Positions 50,401-61,369 are shown, counted from the stretch's first letter. The stretch: 64,000 nucleotides of DNA from Watersipora subatra (GCF_963576615.1 NC_088708.1:4402001-4466000); one strand, 5' to 3'. The notes: generated by a model not told the origin, from the letters alone. Numbers and translations: made by a program.

Positions 50401-53400
50401 CTATACATGTACTATACCATGAGCTATACATGTACTATACAATAAACTATACATGTACTATACCACGAGATATACATGTACTATATCATAAACTATACAT
50501 GTAACACGCCATGACAGTTAAAACGCTTTCTATGCAAGCATCGGCAATGAGTGAATATGCCCCTTGGAACGCGCGTGTCACCTGGTAAATAGGGTGATGT
50601 GGTCATGGTTTAGGAGACGGGGGATATGAGCACCATTGCTGCCAGCGGCCAGCTGAGCCTCTCGGCAGGTCTGACAGGAAAGGGTTGAGCTAACTGATCC
50701 AACAGTTTTACTGCAATACAAAAGCATGTAAAACTGTTAGACACTCGAGTACCTTTCAATCAGCAACTTTTAGAAAATGTAACTCTCAAGGACAAACACG
50801 CACCAGTGATAAATCTACACTATGCCAATATTTCAGCCACTCTTGCAACTGTAGTTTGATAAGTTTTCTCAAAGCGCAAACACTTCATTTTATTCAATCT
50901 CGGTTACTCTTGTATTCGATCCTGAACACACTTTCATATCCAACAACCCCAAACAATGGCCTTGACATGGGAAAACAAGAAAGCGGTAGTGCTCTCAGAT
51001 ACCTGCGTGAAGATTGGTGGCATCGGTGCGGAGGCAAGACATCTGGGGCTGAGCCCTGCAGGAAGGCCACCTGACCATTTACTGAGCCATCATGGTTGTT
51101 GTGTTTACAGTAAGCCCTCTGCAATAGAGAGAGCTGACATGATTCTCCCCGACTCACATCAATGCGTCTAACCATTTCTTCTAACTAGAACTAGTGCTCT
51201 TGACCACAAATGAGCAGCGCTTCTCCAAGAAAACGCAGCATTGTAAGAGGGCGAATCACAGTATCAGCTGACAACAATTATAGTTTAAGATACAGCCTAG
51301 AAGTGCATGGCAAAACAATGACAGCGGCTGTAAAATAAAAGAGATATGTAGAAAATATTTCTACACATCCGACAGACCCTTTCTAGACTTGAACTCTGGA
51401 AACAAACAAGAGTTATAGCGATCTATCACTTGCAGACCCATAGATAAGATGAAACACTGGTGATACAAGAATTTCAGCATTAAATAAGCGCAAATTACTA
51501 TTCCCATATTGTTATCGGACATGCAAAATTACTGCATTAATAAATAATTATCGGCGTAGTCAAATGTGAATGTTCCGCGTATGAGGAAAAACGCCTGCTT
51601 CCACTTAAATATGGATAGAATGGTGAGAGAATAAAAGTATTCCTAACATATGTCTTAGTACAATATTACAATAAACTTATATTTGTCTTTGAAAACAAAA
51701 GCTTAATATTTTAAAAACAAAAAATAAAACATTCACTGCATCAGCTAAACCGGACCCCAACAGCGACAGGAAACAAAGAGGCTCAGTCAATATTCACAGC
51801 AATAACTATCACCCAGATAGCACGGGCTGTGATAGTTTTGACAGTAATATATCTCAGGGCTGGTCATTCATACTGCATCGCTGTATCTCGGCGTTGATGC
51901 CACAATAGTTCGGTGAACGTCGATAATAACAATGTTCACACTATAACAAACCCATTCGCGTTTGCACCAGCCAACACTCCGTGACGTAGTGTTATCATTT
52001 TTCTTTTTAATTGTTTGCAAACAACCTCTTGGTTTTTGCATGCTCGAATCAAATATTAGTCCTGCAGCAACTATCAGAAACGGAAATAAATACACAAATC
52101 GAGAAATGGCGAATTGCTATCGCCAAAATGATTCACATTGTACAAACTGTCATCGATGCTCAACAAAATATCGAGAAAGTTTGACAGCTGCAAACTTTTC
52201 CGACGTATCCGCGTTGCTTCGCCGATGTTATCGGTCCCCTGTGCACATAGCCGACGATGAACGTCGGAAGGAGAATGCCGACATATGGTGATACAGTGTG
52301 AACCAGACTTTAGACCAATATGAGGGAGGCAAGTTTATGTGCCATGCCAATTGTCGGGTATCAATAACTACTAGCTAACTCTGTACTCGGTAGAGCTAAC
52401 TCTGTACACCAACTATTCAAAATAAAGTAATATTTTGGATAGTTGGTGTGCTGTGTTTGAGGGTAGTTTACTCAATGTCTCTGGGTTGTGACATTTATAT
52501 CATATTTATTTGTAGGTGATGGAGATTGCAGGAGTTTGCTGTAGTAAGTTATAGAAAGGCAATTCTTGTGGGCCAAGTGCAGTCTGGCAATGTCATCAAA
52601 TGGCCCATTATAACAGTACTTCATTGGAGAGACAAACCACACGGGCTTGCTTGTAAACAAGGATAAAAGAATAGAACGCGTATCAGATATGCCCTCCGTG
52701 CAACCTTGTAGCTAGTTTGTCAAGTGAAGCGTATTTAATCGCTGTCTTCCTCGATCATTCAAGTCGACTCTGCAGGAGGATTGCCTCCTGTCTTCCAGGC
52801 CAGGCGGTGGCAAAACTGATACTCAACACTTAATCCAACTTTAAACCATAACTGTCACGTACAACTTTTATCGTAGATTCTAGGTAAATCAGCCACGCTG
52901 ATTCCGATTTTGTACTCAAAATAAAGATTGGTCCACTAACCTTCAAAGTCATTTAGGCTGTTTTAAAGCGTTTCAATATCTGTTTTGAAAACAACACAAC
53001 CGGCATTACAAGCTCCGCCCATAAATATGTGACGAAAACTAGCTTTTTCAGGAACGGAAGTTAGGAATGTTTAGTCCGATTTAGAATAATAGAGATGGGT
53101 GTCTTAAAACCCATTATTATCTAAATCCAGCATGTAAAATAATCGCAGTCTTTTATGAAAGGTATATAAACTATTAAAATTGCTCGTAGCTTGTTACATG
53201 ATGTTTAAATAGGCTGAACGCCGAGAAAAATGAGCTCAAAAAGCGCGGTTTTATCACAAGCTAGCGTTGTTATCGCCCTTTTTTAAATATGCAATGTTAA
53301 ATAGCTTATCTACCTTTCAGAAACGACAGATTATTTTTAAGGCTGAATTTAGATATTAATGGATTTTAAAACACCCATCTCTATTATTCTAAATCGGTCT

Positions 53401-56400
53401 AAACATCCCTACATAATTTCTTTTCCTAAAAAGCTAGGTTACGTCACGTATTTATGGGTGAAGCTTGTTGTGCCGATCGTGTTGTTTTCGAGACCGATAT
53501 TAAAACGCTGTAAAAAAAGCCTTCATTACTCTGAAAGTTAGTGGACTAATCTTTATTTTGAGTACAAAATCGGAATCAATGTGTCTGATTTACCTAGTAA
53601 ATACGATAAAAGTTGTACGTGACAGTTATGGTTTAATGAATAGGTAAATGCTAAGGAAGAACAGGCATTTAGAGTGATGTTCCAAGATTCATCAAAGGCA
53701 TTGATAAGACAGTGCTGTCTTGCAAAGCCTTGCTCAAGGCTTTCCAATGTTATGCGCTTGGGCAGACAAAAATGACGAATATTGCTTACCAAATCTCGAA
53801 CTTCCCTTTGAAGCTTTTCAATGGTGGCCCGTGCAGCATCCAGCTCTTCTGTGAGTTTGTTGTTGAGAAGAACGGCTGAAAGTAGCCAAAATATGTATTT
53901 ACGAGGAGGTGATATTTTCTAAAGTAAATTGCGAAATAATACAGAACAGAGGGCACTATAATAGTTCACTAGACAAAGCAAACAAAAATACACTCAGTTT
54001 TTAGACCTTACTAAAGACAACCTAAAACGAGTGCTTGCCACCCCCAGGAACAACCATTTACCCCTATCACTTGGGCACTTTTCAATTTATTACCCCTATC
54101 ACATTGACAAGCCAGATTGGCTTGAGCCATTGAGAGTGCCAAGTGAGAAGAAAACTGTTTGTAGTGAAGTGTAATCTGGTGCACCCCCAAGTGGATGCAC
54201 CATAATGGTTGTCCCATATAAAAAGTAAAGTAACAGGAAAGAACTATATATATATATATATATATATATATCTATGATATAGCAAAGAGCTATATTCCTC
54301 GGTAGTATACCAAAGAATTATATCCCTCTGTGGTATAGCAAAGAGAGCCATATCCTTCTATGGTATAGAAAAGAACTATATCCCTCTGTGGTATAGCAAA
54401 GAACTACAGCCCTCTATGGTATAGAAAAGAACTATATCCCTCTGTGGTATAGCAAAGAAACATATCTCTCTGTGGTATAGAAAAGAACTATATCCCTCTG
54501 TGGTATAGCAAAGAAGCATATCTCTCTGTGATATAGAAAAGAACTATATCCCTCTGTGATAGAGCAAAGAGCCATATCCTTCTATGGTATAGAAAAGAAC
54601 TATATTCCTCTGTGGTATAGCAAAGAACTACAGCCCTCTATGGTATAGAAAAGAACTATATCCCTCTGTGGTATAGCAAAGAAACATATCTCTCTGTGGT
54701 ATAGAAAATAACTATATCCCTCTGTGGTATAGCAAAGAAACATATCTCTTTGTGGTATAGAAAAGAACTATATCCCTCTGTGGTATAGCAAAGAAACATA
54801 TTTCTCTGTGGTATAGCAAAGAACTATAGGTTAACTTACTTTTCCCGAGTTTCTTGCTTATAGTCGATCGCCGCTCCGATACAACGGTTCTCTCGAGTGA
54901 CCTGCAGCACAGTAACAGTAAAGCTTTTCAAATGTGTAACTAGGACCATGGAGTGAGAGAGGCATCATCATGTGTGGTACAGCCATGCATGAATATTCAA
55001 CTTTTTTTATTGTTTTGTAATGCATTGACCAAGTGTGTTGACAAACTAAGAGCCTCGCGACCAAGTCACTCAAAGGGCTAGCAAGGGTCATATAGCAATG
55101 ACTTTGTTGTGACTGAATATGATAAACCGAAAGCATGCTAAAACTGTTAGTAATAACTATAGCTTTACTATTACCCCTCTACATATGATTACATTAATAT
55201 ACAAATTTATCAACATGACTTAAAGGTTGACTTGCAACAAAATTCACATAACAGTTATTTGGTATCAAAAGATTCACCATGTCTTACTCTGTTGTGTTGT
55301 AGGTGCCAAATATGTGGAAATGTGATTACAAGCTCTTAAAAGCTCAAAAACGAAAAGCCGCCGTAGATTAGAATCTCTTTATTTCGATGACGTAGTCATT
55401 ACAGTTTGATTATCGTCTTGTCACGTGATGTTCTCACGTGAATTGAAAGGCCAATAAAAGGCTCAATATAAAACTTATCGTAGCATTAGTTTAAGACAAA
55501 CACTTCGGGTTCTACCGAAGACCCCGTATCAAATATAGATGCTCGCTACTTTAAAGTTTTGCTTCGGCATTATCTAATCGGCAAGTCGTAATCTGATCAT
55601 GTGACCCAATACTTCGCAAATAGTTTTTGCAGCACTTTTCGATTATCACAGGTGACCAACAGGCTCGTCATGATTATCAGACAATGATATGTGCTCCTTC
55701 GAGCTAAGGTTAAAAAGTTTAACGAATTTTTACGGTAAGTTATGAGATATCAGTGCTAAAAGTGATAGCATTACAATGACGATAAAATAGACGCGTAAGA
55801 ACAATAGACATGGCTTTATTGAATGCGTGAAATATATTTGTGAAAATATTTCGACGAATGAGGTTGCATGAAAGTGTAAACAGAAACCATCTACCACAAC
55901 TACGTCACATTTGAGCCGTTTTGGAAAGCGAATCCAAACTACGGCGGTCTCGTGTGGCTGCGATTAACTGTTCGTTTTTTAGCTTTTAAGAGCTTATAAT
56001 CACATTCCCATATATTTTGCACCTACAACACAACAGAGTAAGACATGGTGAATCTTTTGATATCAAATAACTGTAATATGAATTTTGTTGCAAGTGAACC
56101 TTTAAATTTTGAGCAAGCATTTGACCTAGCAAGTATTTGACCCAGCAAGTATTTGACCCAGCAAGGATTTGACCCAACAAGTATTTGACCCAGCAATGAT
56201 TTGACCCAGCAAGAATTTGACCCAAAAAGTATTTGACCCAGCAATGATTTGACCCAGCAAGTATCTGACCCAGCAATGATTTGACCCAGCAAGTATCTGA
56301 CCCAGCAAGTATTCAAAGTTATTGCGAAAACGAATTCGGACGCAGATAGGTGATAACATTTTAGCAATGAAATAGTTGAAGTTCAGTAAAATAGTTAATA

Positions 56401-59400
56401 AAACACACTAAACTTCTAAAGCTTAGCTTCAAGTATGTGTTTTGTAAGCTGAATTCATTTAATTTAAATTCAACACTTATGCTACATTCTGCCTCAAATG
56501 TAAGAACTCCTTATGGTACGTACTGCACATATTACATTGCAACGTTATACTTTATAGCAGATCATAACCACTAAACACACTAAAGTTACTGTAGGTAACT
56601 ATAGTCACTAAGGTTAACATATCGTTTTGTTACTAATTTTTAATATGTACAGTACATATATACTAGAAATTCCCCTGTCATACAGCCCACGACCAAAGTG
56701 ATATTGGAAAAAAGAAAGGGTATTGATGGTTGAAAAATGCAATATTAGCAGTCAAATGGCACTGCAGTGCAATAGGATAACTGCAATGGTAGCTGTAATG
56801 TACTGGGTGTGTGTGTTATTATATACAACAAATAGCAATAATGAAAGGAAAAGATTATATGTTTATATCTCTCCCCTTGCAATAGGAGAAATGCAATATT
56901 GGCCAATATTACAAGTAAAATGCACTGATATTATCAAAATAACCAATATTATTAATATAGTAATAATAGAAAACCAATGCACAATTTTGTTTACATTTTA
57001 AAACGTCATAGCTAACAATATCAAGAAGTTGTGATATTTATATAATTTTTAGAAAATCTATTTAAAACAGTGTTTGGTCATGACAAACAGCAATAATGAA
57101 AGGAAAAGATCATATGTTTATATCTCTCCCCCTGCAATAGGAGAAATGCAATATCAGAAGTAAAATGCACTGATATTATTAGAATAACCAATATTATTAA
57201 TATAGTAATACAGAAATAATAGAAAACCAATGCACAATTTTGTTTACATTTCAAAATGTCATAACTAACAATATCAAGAAGTTGTGATATTTATATCTAT
57301 AGATTTTTAGAAAATCTATTTAACAAAACTATTTAGAAAAAATAATAACAGTAACATATTGCCCATCATCGATGTTGTTAGTGTGACTTTAACACTTCAA
57401 TAGTCATCCAAACTTATAATTAAATATTGTAACAATCTCATAAGAATCGTTAGAAATAAATATCATCATTTCCTTTACTTTCACTGCTTTGGACATCAGT
57501 TAGAATACCAAAGTACTCAAAAGTTTCCAAAATGTCAGTTACTTTGAAGTCGGCAAAAAAGAATCGATTTCAGTACTTCTACGTTAACTACAGAAACCTT
57601 CAGCAATTCGCCAATGCTATAGACTGGTGAAATGTGCATGCTATTCTTTCGTTAAATGCGCACGACTTAATGGTTCTATTCTCTGTCGCTCGGCGGTTCA
57701 TTTGCCGGTCTTAATTTTGATAAAAGCACGGCTTGGCAAGTTTTAATAACAATTTTCGGCCAAATTAATCTGTCTATTTGTGTATAATCCGATCAGATGG
57801 GTAAGGTTTAGGAATATGTCGACAATTTTCAAAGACTTGGTAACATATTTAAATATGTTTTAAGTGTTTTGTATCGTTATTATACTTAAACGACTCTACA
57901 CAAAAATGGTTAAATTTGTTGGTGAGATTTCGATACAAGGGTTTGCGACGCTGTTGATGAATAATTTTCGTGAGTTGTGTGCACATGCATTTATCATACA
58001 ACTCACAAACATTCGCTCAGCTCGTTTGGTCGTGGGAAAATTTTGATGTTTTTTACCAGGGGGTATTTGCATTAGATAATTAATATAAGTTTTTATACCC
58101 CTCTATATGACATTTGCGATTAACGATGTCAACCCTAGAACGAATTACAATCGTATGGCGAGGGTCCACTGTACACTAAAGTTACTGTAAGTAACTATAG
58201 TTACTCAAATTAACATATTATTTTGTGACTAAATATTAATATGTACAGTATTTATATAAAATTTTGAGGATTTTTACCAAGGAGTGTTTGCATTAGATAT
58301 TTAGTATGGGTTTCTATACGAGATTTTGCCTTACGATGTAAACACTGGAACGAATTAAAATCGTATAACGAGGGTCCACTGTATTACTTTTTATATTTAG
58401 TTTTGATATAAAACTTACTTTCTCACATCTAGTTTGTCACACACTTTCATAAATATTAATTATATAATAATATAATTAATATATAATATAATAATATAAT
58501 TATATAATATTATTATGAATCACCTGCAGTATTCGAAGGGGTATCGTAGATTTTATAAACTGTGGGAAAATTTTGAAAAATTAGTGTATTTTATGAGTAT
58601 TTACTTGAGCATATGGTGGTTTTGGGATAGGACCAAATTAAAGGTACCGCAATATATTATACAGCAGTAATAATAATATAAGGCCAAAAATGACCTCAGA
58701 TGTGAACCAACAAAGATTTGCCAGTGGCAATGTGTGAAGTGAGGACCTGGGAGGAAGCACTGCCTCAAGGTATGATATTGACATGGACAGCCATTAGTGA
58801 CTTACACAGCTATAAGGGAATGAGAGAGAGAGAGAGCTAGGCAATGTAAGCAAGCTAGACGAAGACAGACGAGAAATGAAGGGAAGGAGATGGCAGTTAC
58901 GGTAAACCCTCTAATTGAACGCCACCTCTATTTGAACGCCACCTCCAATTGACCGCCACTATAAAGGGTTGAAACATAGAGCGCCATGGCGTTCAATGAG
59001 AGGTTTTACAGTATTATGGATTGCTAAATGACATGCAGTGCTGCATGTATACCCAATGCTTAAACCACCATGACTGTTTACTGAAATTGTGCAACAATCA
59101 GGAGAGGATAAGACGCACCTATCCGAATCGCGTTCACTTGAGGAGAGACTGGGAGTGCGAGCAGGACTCCTAGGCCAATCAGCTCCTGACTTGTATTCAC
59201 CGGACTCCTGCACAGACTCGGGCAAGGCATGTACCTCAGCCACAGTAATACCTGTGTTTACTGTCGGCAAGTGCTGGTCATCAGAGGGTCGCGGGTGGAT
59301 AATGATCTCATTATCCGCCCTCGACGATGACTTAGTAGCCGGGGTTACAGGCATAAAACTGTATTGTGGTGGACTAGCTGGCAGAGCGACGATATCGTTA

Positions 59401-59522
59401 GAGGAATCGTTTGTCAACTCTGGTTTGTTAGGTTTTCTGCCAGATGTCCGCAAAGAGGCTGAGCGAAGGTTACGTGATGTTGGACTTGCGGTAGGGCTAA
59501 TGGTTTCCGAAATGCCAAGTTC
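44496..59522 (-). CDS. Coiled-coil and CAP-Gly domain protein, 3' part (N-terminus not seen)
   Basis: Eight minus-strand exons join in frame: 59,522-59,119; 54,901-54,840; 53,875-53,790; 51,118-51,003; 50,710-50,582; 46,197-46,064; 45,232-45,123; 44,771-44,496. All introns are GT-AG and every phase agrees (2, 1, 0, 2, 2, 1, 0), giving 438 residues plus TAA. The first exon opens with an acceptor, so more lies upstream. The order is: a Ser/Pro-rich stretch (about 1-150), a short coiled coil (about 155-185, LTEELDAARATIEKLQREV), a linker with CQTC, and a CAP-Gly domain (about 270-340: CGTVQYIGH, then LDGSLNGKRYFTCPKGCGIF). A basic, Pro-rich tail with KKPIVPPPHPDK follows. CAP-Gly domains bind EEY/F tails of tubulin and end-binding proteins, so a microtubule role is likely. 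The normally conserved GKNDG reads GGLDG here. A CAP-Gly near the C-terminus after a coiled coil recalls KIF13-type kinesins, but no motor is in view and I cannot name the gene. Confidence 0.85.
45474..45950. repeat. 51-bp minisatellite of hairpin units, about 9 copies
   Basis: Each unit contains cattcattatgcaat, a 9-base spacer tatcaccag and attgcataatga(a/g)tg-like sequence, i.e. two arms of up to 15 bases that pair with each other, then gccaacgggttga. Because 51 is a multiple of three, several frames stay open on both strands; they are not genes. It lies in the intron that splits the CAP-Gly domain. Confidence 0.95.
46205..46735. repeat. 31-bp minisatellite, about 17 copies
   Basis: Unit core gggataatctataggtaata followed by tttggtatgat. 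The 5'-most copies differ (acaggtaatattggg). The array begins about 8 bases upstream, in the transcript sense, of the CAP-Gly exon acceptor at 46,197, and so includes or abuts the branch-point region of that intron. Confidence 0.95.
46740..48880 (-). other. Interior of a CAP-Gly gene intron, nothing recognised
   Basis: About 2.1 kb between two tandem arrays inside the intron 46,198-50,581. No transposon termini and no exon could be supported. Confidence 0.5.
48882..50506. repeat. 1.6-kb minisatellite, 23-bp unit
   Basis: About 70 copies of ctatacatgtactatacaat plus aaa, 23 bp. The second half of the unit occurs in two states, ...acaataaa and ...ccatgagc / ccacgagc, mixed along the array and becoming more frequent towards 50,506. 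Each unit holds the palindrome tacatgta. It lies in the same intron as the 31-bp array and ends about 75 bases from the donor of the exon at 50,582. Confidence 0.95.
51119..52840 (-). other. Intron of the CAP-Gly gene, upstream part
   Basis: No exon is needed here because the flanking exons share phase 0. A small hairpin caccaactatt ... gatagttggtg lies at about 52,407-52,450. Open frames near 51,960-52,290 show no family resemblance. Confidence 0.5.
52845..53632. mobile_element. TTAA-flanked foldback element, second family, 788 bp
   Basis: Left end accataactgtcacgtacaa and right end ttgtacgtgacagttatggt are perfect inverted repeats, flanked by TTAA on each side (52,841-52,844; 53,633-53,636). 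Pairing continues, with mismatches, over arms of about 270 bases (for example gtactcaaaataaagattgg with its inverse near 53,550). No coding region. Termini differ from the aggttgac family, so this is a separate family using the same target. It lies in the intron between the CAP-Gly gene exons at 51,118 and 53,790. Confidence 0.88.
54240..54832. repeat. 28-bp minisatellite preceded by (TA)n
   Basis: A (TA)12-type tract at about 54,247-54,271 is followed by about 20 copies of a 28-bp unit, core gtggtatagaaaagaactat plus atccctct, alternating with gtggtatagcaaagaaacat plus atctctct. The array stops 8 bases from the splice donor of the exon at 54,840. Confidence 0.95.
55224..56101. mobile_element. 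TTAA foldback element, 878 bp
   Basis: Ends aggttgacttgcaacaaaat and attttgttgcaagtgaacct are inverted repeats flanked by TTAA (55,220-55,223; 56,102-56,105). The sequence is closely similar to the nested element at 37,854-38,716. It lies in an intron of the CAP-Gly gene. No coding capacity. Confidence 0.9.
56108..56312. repeat. 16-bp minisatellite, about 13 copies
   Basis: Unit tgacccagcaagtatt with variants (aatgattt, aaggattt). It starts directly after the TTAA flank of the foldback element at 55,224-56,101. The long minus-strand frames here are repeat artefacts. Confidence 0.93.
56370..56660. mobile_element. Fragment of the pogo-like family
   Basis: The segment with gcttcaagtatgtgttttgt and gtaagaactcc matches, in reverse orientation, the interior of the element at 29,308-31,217 (about 29,500-29,700), and also the end of the window. 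It is a relic without terminal repeats. Confidence 0.55.
56664..58045. mobile_element. Copy of the divergent-frame repeat family
   Basis: It starts with ctagaaattcccctgtcata and a cccacgaccaaa motif and ends with a tttggtcgtggg motif. It contains arms like those at 39,355-40,395 (duplicated once at about 57,080-57,300), the decayed partner frame in reverse, and the FVxEIS frame at 57,906-58,046. It retains the uninterrupted TTAA site used by the nested element in OLA1. Confidence 0.7.
57906..58046 (+). CDS. Second copy of the [18 protein letters not shown] frame
   Basis: A 46-codon frame starting at ATG 57,906, matching the first 39 or so residues of the frame at 37,833-37,510; the reading then departs. 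It is probably a truncated or decayed copy of a transposon-borne gene. No known domain recognised. Confidence 0.35.
   Translation: MVKFVGEISIQGFATLLMNNFRELCAHAFIIQLTNIRSARLVVGKF
58050..58385. repeat. Two tandem right ends of a pogo-like family
   Basis: Two similar stretches, each with 'accagg ... tttgcattaga', an aacgaatta segment and the terminus 'gcgagggtccactgta' or 'acgagggtccactgta', end at about 58,173 and 58,382. The termini resemble the CAGTGCACCCTCG ends of the element at 29,308. They are tail fragments, arranged head to tail. Confidence 0.65.
58900..59011. mobile_element. 112-bp TA-flanked MITE
   Basis: Left end cggtaaaccctctaattgaa and right end ttcaatgagaggttttacag are imperfect inverted repeats with TA on both sides (58,898-58,899; 59,012-59,013). 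An internal direct repeat of the ttgaacgccacctc motif is visible. This is a tiny Tc1/mariner-type MITE. It lies about 110 bases downstream, in the transcript sense, of the splice donor at 59,119. Confidence 0.75.
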
Positions 59523-59990
59523 CTGAAACATTTTAGAGAATATTAGAGCAATTTTCATACAAAACCATCAGGTCATATAAGTAAATCACACTGGAACTAT
59601 TACCGATGATAGACTATCTATTTCTAAATATACGCCAATAGCTTTAGCTCCTAAAAATTCTTACCCAGAATTTTCACCTTATTGTGTCACAAGAGAATGC
59701 TTGACAGCAAACTGAACATGTTAAGGTATGTTAACAGCATTTCAACTCACACTCAAGCAAGCGAAATGAGCATTAAATTCATGACAGTAATTAGACCAGT
59801 CATCAAGCAAGAATAATCAAAGATTTAACAAAAAATTTCTCTCAGACCTACATGATCTCCTCACAAAATAATTCATTACAAAGAAAATTCAAATGTGACA
59901 CAATTAACAAAATATCAACGACAACCTGATATGATTAATAATTGCTGTCTGTTTACTCTGACACACTCAGATGAAAATATTTTATATATA

Positions 59991-59995
59991 CAGCC
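59991..59995. repeat. Target site duplication, left copy (cagcc)
   Basis: Five bases directly before the 5' LTR, identical to 63,500-63,504 directly after the 3' LTR. A 5-bp duplication fits Ty3/gypsy integration. Confidence 0.88.
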
Positions 59996-60196
59996 TGTTG
60001 TATAATCGAGCTGGTGGGCCGCGGGCTACGCTAATGCCCGAGGTCATGGTAGTTACAGGTAGTTACGAGAGGTCACGGGAAGTACGAGCGGTTACAGGAA
60101 GTACAAGAGGTTACAGGAGTATAAAGGCGTGGGGAGATTGAGAGAGCTTTCTTCTTGGCATCAACCGCATGTGAGTACACATCGATTTATATAACA
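59996..60196 (+). repeat. 5' LTR, 201 bp
   Basis: It begins TGTTGTATAATCG and ends ATATAACA, the TG...CA form of LTRs, and I read it as identical base for base to the copy at 63,299-63,499. A tataaagg box at about 60,119 could be the promoter. Zero divergence implies a very recent insertion. Confidence 0.95.
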
Positions 60197-60214
60197 TGGC
60201 GCAGTTGACAAAAT
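60197..60214 (+). other. Primer binding site
   Basis: Sequence tggcgcagttgacaaaat directly adjoins the 5' LTR. TGGCGC-starting sites are common in Ty3/gypsy elements and pair with the 3' end of a host tRNA; I cannot say which tRNA. Confidence 0.65.
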
Positions 60215-60517
60215 TCTGATTTTTTTTTTCTTTTAGTGTTGTCATTAGCGATAATTTTTCTGGTTGCGGGTAAGTTAAACGGTTGTATAGACCCTTTCAC
60301 AGGCGTGTAGGTGAGGTAACGTGAGGTAGGGTAGTGTTGTGAGGTGTAGTAGCAGTGTTGTTGAGGTGCAATTATTTATTAGGGTAGTGTTGTGAGGTGT
60401 AGTAGCAGTGTTGTTGAGGTGCAATTATTTATTACATATTCGGAGGTGGGAGTTACACTAATTATACGAGTGGGGTAGAGTGTATTCGTGGCGAGGGAGA
60501 TATTGTATCGGGTAGAG

Positions 60518-61369
60518 ATGGAGAGTGGGTTTCCGAAGCTGGTGTTTGGGGAGCACGGTGATGGGTCGTGGGAGAGATTCATAGAGGAGATGAATTTATG
60601 TATAGAGAGTGCTGTAGAGAGAAGAGGTTACGAAGGTGAAGGTGAAAATAGGCGCCCTATTATGAGAGGTAGAGCTAGGTTAGTGCCACTATTGAGAGCT
60701 ATTGGGCACAGTGGTAGAGAAGTATTGAGAGGTGCAGGGTTTAACGTAGATGGCGTAAATTCTACTTATGAAGGGGCAGTGGAGGTTTTACAGGGTTATT
60801 ATGGTAGACAAGAGAGTATGTTCGTAAAGGGGCATAAGTTCCTTACGGCTAGGCAGACACTTGGGGAAAGTGATAGAGAGTTTTTACAACGGGTAGAGAG
60901 TTTGAGCAGATATGCAGAGGTGACTAACAATAATGATAGGGTAAGGTTTGCCCTTATTGTGGCGGTTAACGGGTTGAGAGATAGAGAAGTAAGCAGAGAG
61001 TTAATGAAGAATGCCAATCTTACTTGGGCGTTATTGCAGGAGGCATTGAGGGCTCGAGAAATGGCCGACAGCTCTGATAGATTTTTGAGAGGTGAGGGTA
61101 GAAGTACCGATTTAAAGAGTGAGGTTAAGAGAGAAGTAGCAAAGGTATCAGAGTTTGATAGCCGAGTGCAGTACAGGAGTAATGATAGAGATAGAAGTTA
61201 TGAGTCAGCAGGTAGATCTTCCCCTAGGGGTAGCCCGAGGAGTAGTAGAGAGTATTATGTAGTGAAGAGCAAGGTGCTAGTAGATATGGGACAAGAGGCA
61301 GGGAGTATGAACAAGGACGGTGACAGTAGAAAGTATAGAGACAATGAGCAGGGAGAGGCATGTCTCTAA
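60518..61369 (+). CDS. gag: Retrotransposon Gag-like protein
   Basis: A 283-codon frame from ATG 60,518 (the frame is open from 60,488 without ATG). The middle has the retrotransposon Gag signature: aromatic-rich LQGYYGR, then FLTARQTLGESDREFLQRVE and a following helix. The C-terminal third is Arg/Ser/Asp-rich, as in nucleocapsid linkers. Gag would form the particle and package RNA. The frame ends at TAA 61,367-61,369, only 39 bases before a zinc knuckle in the same frame, so the stop looks like an interruption of a longer protein. Identification rests on motif pattern and context. Confidence 0.8.
   Translation: MESGFPKLVFGEHGDGSWERFIEEMNLCIESAVERRGYEGEGENRRPIMRGRARLVPLLRAIGHSGREVLRGAGFNVDGVNSTYEGAVEVLQGYYGRQESMFVKGHKFLTARQTLGESDREFLQRVESLSRYAEVTNNNDRVRFALIVAVNGLRDREVSRELMKNANLTWALLQEALRAREMADSSDRFLRGEGRSTDLKSEVKREVAKVSEFDSRVQYRSNDRDRSYESAGRSSPRGSPRSSREYYVVKSKVLVDMGQEAGSMNKDGDSRKYRDNEQGEACL

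Noticed and set aside
48882-50506. CRISPR-like regular repeats
   Set aside because: Units are directly adjacent without unique spacers, and the DNA is eukaryotic; it is a minisatellite. The same applies to the other arrays.
51060-51118. NNHDGSVNGQ as a second CAP-Gly motif
   Set aside because: Only this short string resembles the GKNDGSVNG motif; the surrounding residues do not fit the domain and the exon lies directly after the coiled coil.
52407-52450. Hairpin as a regulatory RNA element
   Set aside because: A short intronic palindrome in AT-rich DNA with no further support.
59089-59526. 145-codon plus-strand frame
   Set aside because: It is the shadow of the minus-strand exon 59,119-59,522, which joins in phase to the next exon.
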